The position numbers and the translations under genes are program-made. Below, piece by piece: positions 1-6,347 of a stretch of DNA of 20,485 bases. Origin of the DNA: a virus. Location of the stretch: the IMG/VR virus record IMGVR_UViG_3300006919_000608, positions 1-20,485 of that record; one strand, given 5' to 3'. Position 1 is the stretch's first letter; each line of letters begins with the position of its first letter. The notes beneath the pieces were generated by a model. It was not told the origin of the DNA and made no database searches. It worked only from the letters and a program-made list of their open reading frames with translations.

Positions 1-537
1 CTAGCTATTGGATATAACATGGGAGTCACAGCGGGAGGTTCAGTAAGAGGAGCTATTGGTTATAACAATGGCTCAACAGGAACAGCAGATTATGCCATAA
101 CCTTTGGTAGAAGTGGTACTGACTGGTCAAGACTTTCTTATGGGGGTTCTAGTTTTACTACTGGTTCTGATGAACGCAAGAAAAAAGATATTACAGACCA
201 TCCGCTAGGTTTAGATTTTATTAATCAATTAAGAACTGTTAATTATCATTTTAAAGCCCCTTGTGATGTTCCTGAAGAATGGGATACCCATAAAGCATCT
301 GAAAAAGAAGCAAAAATAACCACATGGCAAACAGGTATGTTGGCACAAGATGTTAAAGCAGCACTTGACAATCTTGGCGTTGATGCTGAGAAATTTAATG
401 GTTGGGGTCAAGAACCTGATGGTATGCAAACACTAGATTATGGTCAATTTGTTATGCCACTTGTAAAAGCAGTAAAAGAACTTTCTGCTAAACTTACAGC
501 AGCAGAAGCAAGAATAACAACTTTAGAAGGAGAATAA
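1..537 (+). CDS. Tail fibre/spike C-terminus with S74 intramolecular chaperone (5'-truncated)
   Basis: Frame 1 is open from the first base, so this is the 3' end of a longer gene; the ATG at 19 is internal. The visible 178 residues begin with a Gly-rich repeat (AIGYN at residues 2-6 and again at 18-22), typical of fibre beta-structure. The motif SDERKKKDI at residues 56-64 is the signature of the peptidase S74 / intramolecular chaperone auto-processing domain. In that family the Ser-Asp start marks the self-cleavage site, and the released chaperone helps the fibre trimerise. The end (LDYGQFVMPLVKAVKEL and following) is a predicted coiled coil, also usual for this domain. The product would be a virion host-recognition fibre whose last ~120 residues are removed during maturation. 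The domain call is firm; which fibre or spike it belongs to cannot be told. Confidence 0.9.
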   Translation, partial: LAIGYNMGVTAGGSVRGAIGYNNGSTGTADYAITFGRSGTDWSRLSYGGSSFTTGSDERKKKDITDHPLGLDFINQLRTVNYHFKAPCDVPEEWDTHKASEKEAKITTWQTGMLAQDVKAALDNLGVDAEKFNGWGQEPDGMQTLDYGQFVMPLVKAVKELSAKLTAAEARITTLEGE

Positions 538-538
538 T

Positions 539-862
539 ATGGCTCAAACAGTAGCACAAGTATTAACAGCAGCAACTGACAGCGTGACAGTTATTAATGA
601 TATTAATACTAATGGCAATAAATCACTTCATGCAGGTGGTACAGCTGACGCAGACGGAAACGCTGTAGCAGGTGATTGGTCACAAGCAGATATAAATGAA
701 AAAGTACAACGTAATGTTGACCACTTAGAAACTATCTTGGCTTACGAACCTGTTGATTCAGATGACGATACACCTAACGTGGTTGGTTCATCTTCAAGCA
801 AGAAAACTGCTTGTAGTACCGCTATAACTACAGGTAAAGCTTACATATCAGCTAATTCATAA
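539..862 (+). CDS. Conserved-type phage protein of unknown function, 107 aa
   Basis: The ATG lies one base after the fibre stop, with a good ribosome site (AAGGAG) overlapping the end of the fibre gene. The product is polar, acidic and Ala/Thr/Ser-rich, with no signal peptide or membrane segment. Its middle (WSQADINEKVQRNVDHLETI, about residues 47-66) looks like a short amphipathic helix and its ends look flexible. Its place just behind the fibre gene fits a small virion or fibre-accessory protein, but I recognise no domain and infer no specific function. Confidence 0.7.
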   Translation: MAQTVAQVLTAATDSVTVINDINTNGNKSLHAGGTADADGNAVAGDWSQADINEKVQRNVDHLETILAYEPVDSDDDTPNVVGSSSSKKTACSTAITTGKAYISANS

Positions 863-871
863 GGAGTAAAA

Positions 872-1117
872 ATGACTGAAGAGAAAGCAGTAGAAACAAC
901 TGAAACTACAGAACAACCTGTAGACCCACAACTACAACAAAGAATCGCTTATACAGAAACTTTGCAACAAGAAATTAAAAATCTTCAAGAGCAAATGGCA
1001 CAACTACAATATCAATTAGATATTAGAGTTACAGCTTTAGTTGGTTATCAAAGCACTTTAGAAGTTATAGACGAATCTGAAGAAGAAATTAAATTAAATG
1101 GAGAAGGAGAAAAGTAA
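872..1117 (+). CDS. Small coiled-coil protein, 81 aa, unknown function
   Basis: A ribosome site (AAGGAG) lies 6 bases before the ATG in the 9-base gap after the previous gene. Residues ~1-20 are Thr/Glu-rich and probably disordered. Residues ~20-55 have spaced Leu/Ile and Gln/Glu (LQQEIKNLQEQMAQLQYQL), a clear coiled coil. The tail is acidic. There is no membrane segment or catalytic motif. The stop overlaps the next start by one base (TAATG), so the two are probably translationally coupled. It could be a structural or chaperone-like accessory; no function is assigned. Confidence 0.7.
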   Translation: MTEEKAVETTETTEQPVDPQLQQRIAYTETLQQEIKNLQEQMAQLQYQLDIRVTALVGYQSTLEVIDESEEEIKLNGEGEK

Positions 1118-1314
1118 TGGATACATTAATGAGTCTTGTGCAATGGATTACTACAATAGTAACAGTTGCTTCTATAATAGCTGCATCTACACCTACACCT
1201 AAAGATGATGAATGGATTGGTAAGCTATATAAACTTATTGATTTATTAGCCGTAAATATAGGTAAAGCTAAACAACAAGCACCTGTAGTTGAATCTAAAG
1301 ATGGCGACAGCTAA
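1117..1314 (+). CDS. Small single-pass membrane protein, 65 aa, holin-like candidate
   Basis: The start overlaps the preceding stop by one base. Residues ~5-24 (LVQWITTIVTVASIIAAS) form one hydrophobic helix. After it comes a short soluble tail with the stretch TPTPKDDEWIGKLYKLIDLL, a pattern I associate with small membrane proteins in many tailed phages. Size and topology would suit a holin or a holin-associated protein, but nothing in the sequence proves it and two other small membrane genes (1301 and 3021) compete for the role. The last 14 bases overlap the next gene in another frame. Confidence 0.6.
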   Translation: MDTLMSLVQWITTIVTVASIIAASTPTPKDDEWIGKLYKLIDLLAVNIGKAKQQAPVVESKDGDS

Positions 1315-1486
1315 AGATGCTTTAAATGCGATTGAGTCGCATGAAAAAGAATGTAAATTAATTTATAAAAGCATAGATGCTAGACTAGAAGCTGGTTCTA
1401 AAAGATTTGATAAATTAGAAGCTATACTATGGGGTGTATATCCTTTTATATTGGCAACAATAATAGCATCAAGGTTTTTAGGATGA
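1301..1486 (+). CDS. Small protein with C-terminal membrane anchor, 61 aa (XhlA/holin-associated type?)
   Basis: I chose the ATG at 1301. A TTG at 1289 would add only four residues and lies further inside the upstream gene. The protein starts with an amphipathic helix (residues ~5-40, charged, with His-Glu-Lys-Glu-Cys near residue 18) and ends with a hydrophobic segment (WGVYPFILATIIASRF). Soluble helix followed by a C-terminal anchor is the layout of XhlA-like lysis accessory proteins, so a lysis role is possible. It could equally be an unrelated membrane-tethered phage protein. It ends in an ATGA overlap with the next start. Confidence 0.6.
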   Translation: MATAKDALNAIESHEKECKLIYKSIDARLEAGSKRFDKLEAILWGVYPFILATIIASRFLG

Positions 1487-1671
1487 GTAGATCAAAAAAG
1501 TCAAAATCAAGGGTTAATGAGGCAGGTAACTATACAAAACCTGCTATGCGTAAACGTCAATTCCAAAGAATAAAAGCTGGATCAAAAGGCGGAAAAGCAG
1601 GACAATGGAGTGCAAGGAAAGCACAAATGTTAGCAAAAGCATATAAAGACGCTGGTGGTGGATATAAATAG
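1483..1671 (+). CDS. Small basic phage protein, 62 aa, unknown function
   Basis: The start is the ATG in the ATGA overlap at 1483; an upstream in-frame ATG at 1429 would add residues encoded inside the previous gene. The product is very basic: SRSKKSKSR at the N-terminus, then a Gly/Lys-rich centre (RIKAGSKGGKAGQWSARKAQ) and a YKDAGGGYK end. It has no hydrophobic core large enough for an enzyme. I recall very similar short basic proteins in many phage structural regions. The charge suggests nucleic-acid contact, perhaps DNA packaged in the capsid, but that is inference. The DUF5872-like gene at 2360 is a second small basic protein nearby. Confidence 0.65.
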   Translation: MSRSKKSKSRVNEAGNYTKPAMRKRQFQRIKAGSKGGKAGQWSARKAQMLAKAYKDAGGGYK

Positions 1672-2360
1672 TGTCCTATTTAATCAGCAATATACCTCAG
1701 TTTAAATGCTGGGTTAGAAAAGAATTTACTTGTAATCATCAAAGATATCACGGGGAATTTATTCATGCACTAGCTATTGCTGTTAATACTATTCCAGATA
1801 GATCATTAAGTTTTCAAGTAGTTTTTACTGGTTGTGAAATAGATAACTATGAAGATATGCCTAATGTACATGGTGGTGCTATGTGGGCAAGAATGCCAAT
1901 ACAAGCCTTAGTTGCTGATATACCTGTAGAAGAGTGGGCTTTACCAATGGAAGATCATTTAGCTCAACCTTGGGATTGTGAATCAAGAGATCACTCAGTA
2001 GTTGTAATGGATAGGGTAAGTTCTAGTCCTTGGATTTGTAAAATTAATAATGAATTTTATCAAGGCAAGTATTTGTTTACTGTAGATTACACAAATAATT
2101 CTATTGCAGATGATCCAGCACAACACAAACAATCTCATGTTTTATATATAACAGAAGATTGCGAATGGAAAGGAAATTTAGTTGCATTACCAAATAACAG
2201 AGTTAGAGCAACAAGTCCTGCATTATGGAGAACTGGAGAAGGTGCTCCTGATTTTGCACCATCACAACATATACATTCAGCAGAAGGACATGAAAGTTAT
2301 TTAGACCCTTTAATTACATTTAACAATTTGTATAGCGAAGGTTTAAACGAGGAAGACTAA
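1671..2360 (+). CDS. Conserved hypothetical phage protein, 229 aa, GTG start
   Basis: The start is GTG, overlapping the upstream TAG by one base (TAGTG); no ATG gives a comparable N-terminus. The product is a soluble, mixed alpha/beta protein rich in Trp, Cys and His: VRKEFTCNHQRYHGEF at ~15-30, WARMPIQALVADIP at ~72-85, and a late PNNRVR stretch that I associate with a widespread but uncharacterised phage family. Several Cys and His residues are scattered, but I see no regular zinc-finger spacing. There is no signal peptide. Its place between small basic proteins gives no clear functional hint. Confidence 0.75.
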   Translation: MSYLISNIPQFKCWVRKEFTCNHQRYHGEFIHALAIAVNTIPDRSLSFQVVFTGCEIDNYEDMPNVHGGAMWARMPIQALVADIPVEEWALPMEDHLAQPWDCESRDHSVVVMDRVSSSPWICKINNEFYQGKYLFTVDYTNNSIADDPAQHKQSHVLYITEDCEWKGNLVALPNNRVRATSPALWRTGEGAPDFAPSQHIHSAEGHESYLDPLITFNNLYSEGLNEED

Positions 2361-2599
2361 TGCCATTAAAAAAATCACAAAGAAGTTTAAAAAATTGGAC
2401 TAATCAAAAATGGCGAACAAAGTCAGGAAAAAAATCTTCTGAAACAGGAGAAAGATATTTACCTGAAAAAGCCATAAAAGCTATGTCTAGTTCTGAATAT
2501 GCAGCTACTACTAGAAAAAAAAGAGCTGATACAAAAAAAGGTAAACAATTTTCTAAGCAACCTAAAAAGGCTGCAAAAATATCAAAGAGGTATAGGTAA
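2360..2599 (+). CDS. Lys-rich small phage protein, DUF5872-like, 79 aa
   Basis: Starts and stops in TAATG overlaps with its neighbours. The sequence is strongly basic with conserved-looking patches: NWTNQKWRTKSGKKSSETGE (12-31), RYLPEKAIKAMSSSEYAATT (32-51) and TRKKRADTKKGKQFSKQPKK. From memory this matches a small domain family listed as DUF5872, found in phages and viruses and of unknown function; the DUF number should be confirmed. The high positive charge suggests nucleic-acid binding (inference). No membrane segment or signal peptide. Confidence 0.7.
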   Translation: MPLKKSQRSLKNWTNQKWRTKSGKKSSETGERYLPEKAIKAMSSSEYAATTRKKRADTKKGKQFSKQPKKAAKISKRYR

Positions 2600-3021
2600 T
2601 GTATGAATACGCTTGTAAAGTTGAAAGAGTCGTTGATGGTGATACTGTTGACGTTGTGTTGGACCTTGGGTTCGATATTCTTTATAAGTCTCGTGTTCGT
2701 TTATATGGCATTGATACTCCCGAGTCACGCACTCGTAACAAAGATGAGAAGGCTAGAGGAAAAATGGCTGCGTCTTTTTTAGAAGATGCTATTAATAATG
2801 GTAAGCAAGTAGTAATACAAACAAAATTAAAAGATTCTAGAGGTAAATTTGGTAGAGTTTTGGGTGATGTTGTTGTTGATGGAATAAATATTAACCAGTC
2901 AATGATAGATAATTATCATGCTGTTGCCTATTTTGGACAAAGCAAAGAAGCAATAGAAGCAGTACATCAATCTAATAGAACTAGACTTATAGAACTTGGA
3001 AAGTTTAGTCCAGTAAAATAA
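2599..3021 (+). CDS. Staphylococcal-nuclease-like (SNase/thermonuclease) enzyme, 140 aa
   Basis: This is a calcium-dependent OB-fold nuclease that cleaves DNA or RNA phosphodiester bonds. Family motifs appear in order: VVDGDTVDV (11-19), SRVRLYGIDTPE (31-42) and GKFGRVLGDV (82-91). The residues matching the catalytic trio Arg35/Glu43/Arg87 of the staphylococcal enzyme are R34, E42 and R86, and acidic metal ligands (D15, D39) are present, so it is probably active. The length is that of the bare catalytic domain. There is no signal peptide, unlike many secreted bacterial SNases, so it should act in the cytoplasm or be packaged in virions. It may degrade host DNA or process phage DNA. The start and end are TAATG overlaps. 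Confidence 0.92.
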   Translation: MYEYACKVERVVDGDTVDVVLDLGFDILYKSRVRLYGIDTPESRTRNKDEKARGKMAASFLEDAINNGKQVVIQTKLKDSRGKFGRVLGDVVVDGININQSMIDNYHAVAYFGQSKEAIEAVHQSNRTRLIELGKFSPVK

Positions 3022-3371
3022 TGGAACAAGCAATCCAATTTATTAATGAAGTAGGTTTTCCAATAGCTGCTGCATTAGGACTAGGTTTTTTTATATGGAA
3101 GCTGATTAATAGAATTATTGACGGCATGGAAACTAAACTTGATGTGTTAGATGATAAGGTAGCAGATCAAATAGCACAAATGGAAGAGAGACTAGGTACT
3201 AAGTTAGATTCACAGCATGGTATTTTAGTTGCTTTAATTGATAGAGTAAGGTCATTAGATAACGAAATTATTAGACAAGATACACTTATAAAAACAATAC
3301 TAGGTGTACCTCAACTAATAGATAGCAATAAAATCGCTAAAGCTGATCGTGATGATCAGAGGAAGGATTAA
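3021..3371 (+). CDS. Membrane-anchored coiled-coil protein, 116 aa, holin-like candidate
   Basis: Residues ~8-30 (VGFPIAAALGLGFFIWKLIN) form one membrane helix. A long charged coiled coil follows (~35-90), then a polar tail. This N-anchor plus coiled-coil layout resembles BhlA/UviB-type holin-like proteins and other small phage membrane proteins. It is the last gene before the curli-like cassette. Because spanins and endolysin follow that cassette, this is a plausible holin or antiholin, but the assignment rests only on topology and position. Its 3' end carries the ribosome site of csgF and a small hairpin. Confidence 0.6.
   Translation: MEQAIQFINEVGFPIAAALGLGFFIWKLINRIIDGMETKLDVLDDKVADQIAQMEERLGTKLDSQHGILVALIDRVRSLDNEIIRQDTLIKTILGVPQLIDSNKIAKADRDDQRKD
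3343..3359 (+). promoter_or_regulatory. Small hairpin next to the csgF ribosome site
   Basis: CTGATC (3343-3348) and GATCAG (3354-3359) form a perfect 6-bp inverted repeat around a 5-base loop. A purine-rich ribosome site (GAGGAAGG, 3359-3366) follows directly, then the csgF ATG at 3372. The stem could tune translation of the cassette's first gene. It also lies in the coding end of the previous gene and is short, so it may be chance. Confidence 0.25.
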
Positions 3372-3833
3372 ATGCACATAGATAATTTAATAGCAATTAT
3401 AGCTATTGTTTTTTTTACTTTACTTGTATCTTTAACAGTAGAAGCAGATCAAATAGTTCATAAATTTAAATCACCAAGTTTTAGCGGTGAAGCTACATCT
3501 AGTCATTATTTAACTATTGAAAATCAAGAACACAGCAGAAAGCTTACAATTAAAGAAGAAATAAAAGCTTTGCAAGATGAAATAGAAAGAGAAAAAGAAA
3601 ATTCTACTTTAGCAAGGTTTATGCGTAATTTAGAGTCAAGAGTTTACGCAGAGCTTTCTAGACAATTAGTTAATAATTTATTTGGTGAAACACCACAAAG
3701 CGAAGGAATAATAACATTAGAAGGAAACATCATTGAATATACAAGTGATGGTGTAACTCTTACTTTAAAAATAACAGAAGCAGATGGAACAGTTACGGAA
3801 ATTACCATACCTATCGGTACTTTTACTTTCTAG
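3372..3833 (+). CDS. csgF: CsgF-like curli secretion/assembly protein
   Basis: CsgF binds the extracellular mouth of the CsgG pore, forms a second constriction and couples curlin export to nucleation at the cell surface. Here residues 1-25 are a signal peptide with likely cleavage after VEA. The mature N-terminus begins DQIVHKFKSPSFSGEA, which parallels the E. coli CsgF start with its F-x-F-x-N-P-x-F-G-G pattern; this part plugs into CsgG. A helical middle (57-105) follows, then a beta C-terminus (GIITLEGNIIEYTSDGVTLT, 112-131) like the CsgF tail. The length of 153 aa compares with ~138 in E. coli. The ATG has a strong ribosome site. The last 50 bases overlap csgG. The neighbouring CsgG makes the call strong. 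Confidence 0.88.
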   Translation: MHIDNLIAIIAIVFFTLLVSLTVEADQIVHKFKSPSFSGEATSSHYLTIENQEHSRKLTIKEEIKALQDEIEREKENSTLARFMRNLESRVYAELSRQLVNNLFGETPQSEGIITLEGNIIEYTSDGVTLTLKITEADGTVTEITIPIGTFTF

Positions 3834-4656
3834 TTGTTCTATATTCCAACAGTTTGAAGATACTTATGAACAAAGGTTTCAGGACAAAAATATTGTTACA
3901 ATATCTGAATTGCAATCAAAAGAACTTGCAAATGTAGCTAAACCTTTGGTACAACCAGTAGTAGCTGTTTATCCTACTGCATTTACAGATCAAACAGGAC
4001 AAAGAAAAAGCAATAGTGAGTTTGCTTTATTTAGTACAGCTATAACACAACAACCTAGTGCATTATTAATTAGAGCTTTAAAACACGCTAGTAATGGTCA
4101 ATTTTTTAGAGTTGTTGAAAGAGTAGGTTTAGATAATTTAACAAAAGAAAGACAACTTATAAGGTCGGCAAGAGAGCAATTGTCTGATGAAGAAGAACAT
4201 AAAAAAACTCTACGACCTTTATTGTTTGCAGGGGTTTTAATAGAAGGTGCTGTAATTTCTTATGAAAGCAATCTTTCTACAGGTGGTACGGGGGCTAGAT
4301 ATTTAGGTATAGGCTCTAGTATTCAATATAGAGAGGATAGTGTAACAGTATCTTTGCGTATGGTTTCGGTGGCAACAGGAGAAATACTTATAGAAGTAAT
4401 GACTGAAAAAACAATTTTTAGTTATGGAAAATCTGAAGATGTATTTCGTTTTATAGAAATGGGAACAGAACTTGTAGAAATAGAATTAGGTAATTCTAGA
4501 AATGAGTCCTCTACCATAGCTTTAATGAAAGCTATTGAAAGTGCTGTACTAGAATTAATAAATGTCGGATACGACAGGAGTTTTTGGAAACATGAAGAAG
4601 TTGAAATTAATAAGCCTGATTGCGATGCTGATTGCATTGCCAATATACGGGGCTGA
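3784..4656 (+). CDS. csgG: CsgG-like outer-membrane curli secretion channel lipoprotein
   Basis: CsgG is a lipoprotein that assembles into a nonameric outer-membrane pore exporting unfolded curlin. The N-terminus has a basic start, a hydrophobic stretch and a lipobox LLSSC with C18 as lipidation site. Diagnostic stretches match E. coli CsgG: TDQTGQRKSNSEFALFSTAI (68-87, constriction loop), VVERVGLDNLTKERQLIRSA (~111-130), IEGAVISYESNLSTGGTGAR, YLGIG, VATGEILIEVMTEKTIFSYG, DVFRFIE and INVGYDRSFW near the end. The length of 290 aa compares with 277. In the constriction loop, Phe56 of E. coli is kept (F83), but Tyr51 and Asn55 align with Asn77 and Leu82. The start at 3784 lies inside csgF and is supported by the lipoprotein signal it encodes. 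The gene overlaps csgF by 50 bases and the next gene by 65. Confidence 0.95.
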   Translation: MEQLRKLPYLSVLLLSSCSIFQQFEDTYEQRFQDKNIVTISELQSKELANVAKPLVQPVVAVYPTAFTDQTGQRKSNSEFALFSTAITQQPSALLIRALKHASNGQFFRVVERVGLDNLTKERQLIRSAREQLSDEEEHKKTLRPLLFAGVLIEGAVISYESNLSTGGTGARYLGIGSSIQYREDSVTVSLRMVSVATGEILIEVMTEKTIFSYGKSEDVFRFIEMGTELVEIELGNSRNESSTIALMKAIESAVLELINVGYDRSFWKHEEVEINKPDCDADCIANIRG

Positions 4657-5323
4657 TAACGAAATATATATTGATCAGTCAGGAACTGGTGCAAATATAG
4701 ATTTAGAACAATTAGGTATTTCTAATATTATTGGAGGTTCTGATGCGTCAGCAGGTAACATGACTGCTTTAGACCTAGATGGTAATTCAATGACATTGGA
4801 TATAAACATGATAGGCGGAACAAATAAATTTTTAGGAGATATTTGGGCTGATAATTTTACTGGGTTTTATGAATTTACTGGAGGAAGCAATACTTTTAAT
4901 ATACAAGTTGATCCTTCAAATACTTATGGAGCAGATGATTCTGATCAAAATGTACAAGTAACAGGAAGTTCTAATACATTTACTTTAAATCAAGCAACAA
5001 CTGCTTTAGCTGATAGTTTAAATTTAGATTGGATAATACAAGGTTCTAACAATACTATTACATCAACTATTAATATTGATAATGCTACTAATTACATGGA
5101 TATAGATGGTTCTGATAATACTTTGACCTATGTAGGTACTGGTGTTACAGCTTCTGCTGGTGGTTATTTTTACTTAGATCATACAGGAGGATCAAGAACT
5201 TTTAATATTCAACAATTAAGTACACAAGATAATGATTGGCTCAAAATTTTATCTACAAGCGGTACTTCTGCTTCTACTGTTTGTGTCATTCAAAACGACC
5301 AAGGTACAAGCACAAGTTGCTGA
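4592..5323 (+). CDS. Curlin-like exported beta-repeat protein (putative CsgG cargo), 243 aa
   Basis: I chose the ATG at 4592 because it gives a clean signal peptide (MKKLKLISLIAMLIALPIYG, cleavage near G20/A21) and has an ACAGGAG ribosome site; an ATG at 4562 would bury it. The mature start IYIDQSGTGANIDLEQLGIS (25-44) has Q-x-G-x-G-x-N and Q-x-G-x-x-N spacing, the hallmark of CsgA/CsgB repeats. Seven looser units of G-x-x-N-T-(F/I/L) type follow at about residues 63, 75, 97, 125, 151, 173 and 199, a 12-28-residue rhythm that suggests stacked beta turns. Composition is Asn/Thr/Gly/Asp-rich with very little Lys or Arg. Two Cys residues lie near the end (231, 243). Position right after csgG supports it being the secreted fibre subunit. 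It is not a close CsgA copy, so the function is inferred. Confidence 0.7.
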   Translation: MKKLKLISLIAMLIALPIYGADNEIYIDQSGTGANIDLEQLGISNIIGGSDASAGNMTALDLDGNSMTLDINMIGGTNKFLGDIWADNFTGFYEFTGGSNTFNIQVDPSNTYGADDSDQNVQVTGSSNTFTLNQATTALADSLNLDWIIQGSNNTITSTINIDNATNYMDIDGSDNTLTYVGTGVTASAGGYFYLDHTGGSRTFNIQQLSTQDNDWLKILSTSGTSASTVCVIQNDQGTSTSC

Positions 5324-6347
5324 TATAGGAGATATATCTGAACTTAATGGTTTTGCTCAAATAGTTAGAGATAAACCATATGTAGCTAATTTAGATTTTG
5401 CAATACAAAGTAATGATGAAGCCATAACTACAAATGGAAGAATGGCTATTACTTTTTTAGATGATAGCAAGGTAAAACTTACAGAACATTCACAATTAAT
5501 TATTGATGAATATATTTATGATCCTGATCCTAGTAAAGCCAAAATGGCTCTTACATTTGGTTTAGGTACAGCTCGTTTTATAACTGGCAATCTTAATCGT
5601 ATAGATAAACAAAACATAAGTCTTAAAACACCTACTGCTGATATCGCTATAAGAGGAACGGATTTTACAGCTACAGTAGATGAATTAGGTCGTAGTTTAA
5701 TAATACTGCTTCCAGACCCATTTGGGCTTTCTAGTGGCGAAATAGAAGTTGTGACTGCTATGGGTACTGTAATACTAAATAAGCCCTACGAAGCGACTAC
5801 AGTAAGCGTATTTGAGTCTGCACCAAGTAAACCTGTTATTTTAGATTTAACATTAAATCAAATAGATAATATGTTAATTGTTACTCCTCCCAAAAAAGAA
5901 GCAGTTATTGAAGAACAAATAGTCACTAAAAAAGCAAATATATTAGATTTTAATGATTTAGATATAGATTATTTAGCAGAAGATTTATTGGCTGAAGATG
6001 ATTTAGAATTTAATGAATTAGATATAAATTATTTAGATGTTAATTTTTTAGAAGATTTACTTAATGTTTTAGATGCTTTAGCAATAGAAGAAGAGGAAGA
6101 TCAATTAGCACAAGCTACAAGCACACAAATAACAGGTACATTATTAGGTAGAGACCCTGATACACAAATTACAACATTAATAACAGGTAATGTTATAAGT
6201 ATGAGAAGAAGCATAAATGAATCTGTAAGAATAGATTTAGATGCCAGTAATTCTTATACAGTTATATTTATACAGGATGGAGTTTCTAATGTAGTTAAAG
6301 TAAATGGTGGTAGTGATTCAACAATAACTATAACTCAGAGTGATTAA
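5232..6347 (+). CDS. Exported FecR-domain protein with acidic repeats and curlin-like tail, 371 aa
   Basis: The start at 5232 overlaps the upstream gene by 92 bases and is supported by a signal peptide (hydrophobic 9-20, cleavage near VQA/Q at 27-28). Residues ~40-147 are a FecR domain: NDEAITTNGRMAITFLDDSK, then KLTEHSQLIIDEYIYDP, then LKTPTADIAIRGTDFTATV. This domain is an extracytoplasmic beta structure used in signalling. Residues 238-290 hold imperfect acidic repeats (LDFNDLDIDYLAEDLL and LEFNELDINYLDVNFL). The C-terminus (340-371) has IQDGVSNVVKVNGGSDSTIT, with the Q-x-G-x-x-N spacing of curlin. In bacteria, FecR proteins are often encoded beside CHASE2 cyclases, as here. It lacks the N-terminal anti-sigma helix of classical FecR. 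It may link the fibre to the cyclase sensor (inference). Confidence 0.8.
   Translation: MIGSKFYLQAVLLLLLFVSFKTTKVQAQVADIGDISELNGFAQIVRDKPYVANLDFAIQSNDEAITTNGRMAITFLDDSKVKLTEHSQLIIDEYIYDPDPSKAKMALTFGLGTARFITGNLNRIDKQNISLKTPTADIAIRGTDFTATVDELGRSLIILLPDPFGLSSGEIEVVTAMGTVILNKPYEATTVSVFESAPSKPVILDLTLNQIDNMLIVTPPKKEAVIEEQIVTKKANILDFNDLDIDYLAEDLLAEDDLEFNELDINYLDVNFLEDLLNVLDALAIEEEEDQLAQATSTQITGTLLGRDPDTQITTLITGNVISMRRSINESVRIDLDASNSYTVIFIQDGVSNVVKVNGGSDSTITITQSD

Noticed and set aside
229-429. Open frame on the - strand (and others, e.g. 6937-7212, 11697-12035, 15204-15506, 19856-20050)
   Set aside because: Each lies opposite a well-supported + strand gene, lacks a ribosome site and has no recognisable domain; they are shadows.
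1429-1482. Upstream ATG for the small basic protein
   Set aside because: It would extend the protein over the membrane-anchor codons of the previous gene. The ATGA overlap at 1483 and the basic N-terminus fit better.
3389-3416. AATAGC/GCTATT stem followed by eight T's, like an intrinsic terminator
   Set aside because: The stem has only two G-C pairs and lies in the csgF signal-peptide codons, where Ile/Ala/Phe codons naturally give this pattern. A terminator here would cut the cassette.
4562-4591. Upstream ATG for the curlin-like protein
   Set aside because: It would add ten residues before a clear signal peptide; 4592 has the ribosome site and the proper n-region.
5232-6347. FecR as part of a FecI/FecA iron-uptake regulator
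   Set aside because: No sigma factor or TonB receptor nearby and no N-terminal cytoplasmic anti-sigma segment; the CHASE2 and curli neighbours suggest another role.
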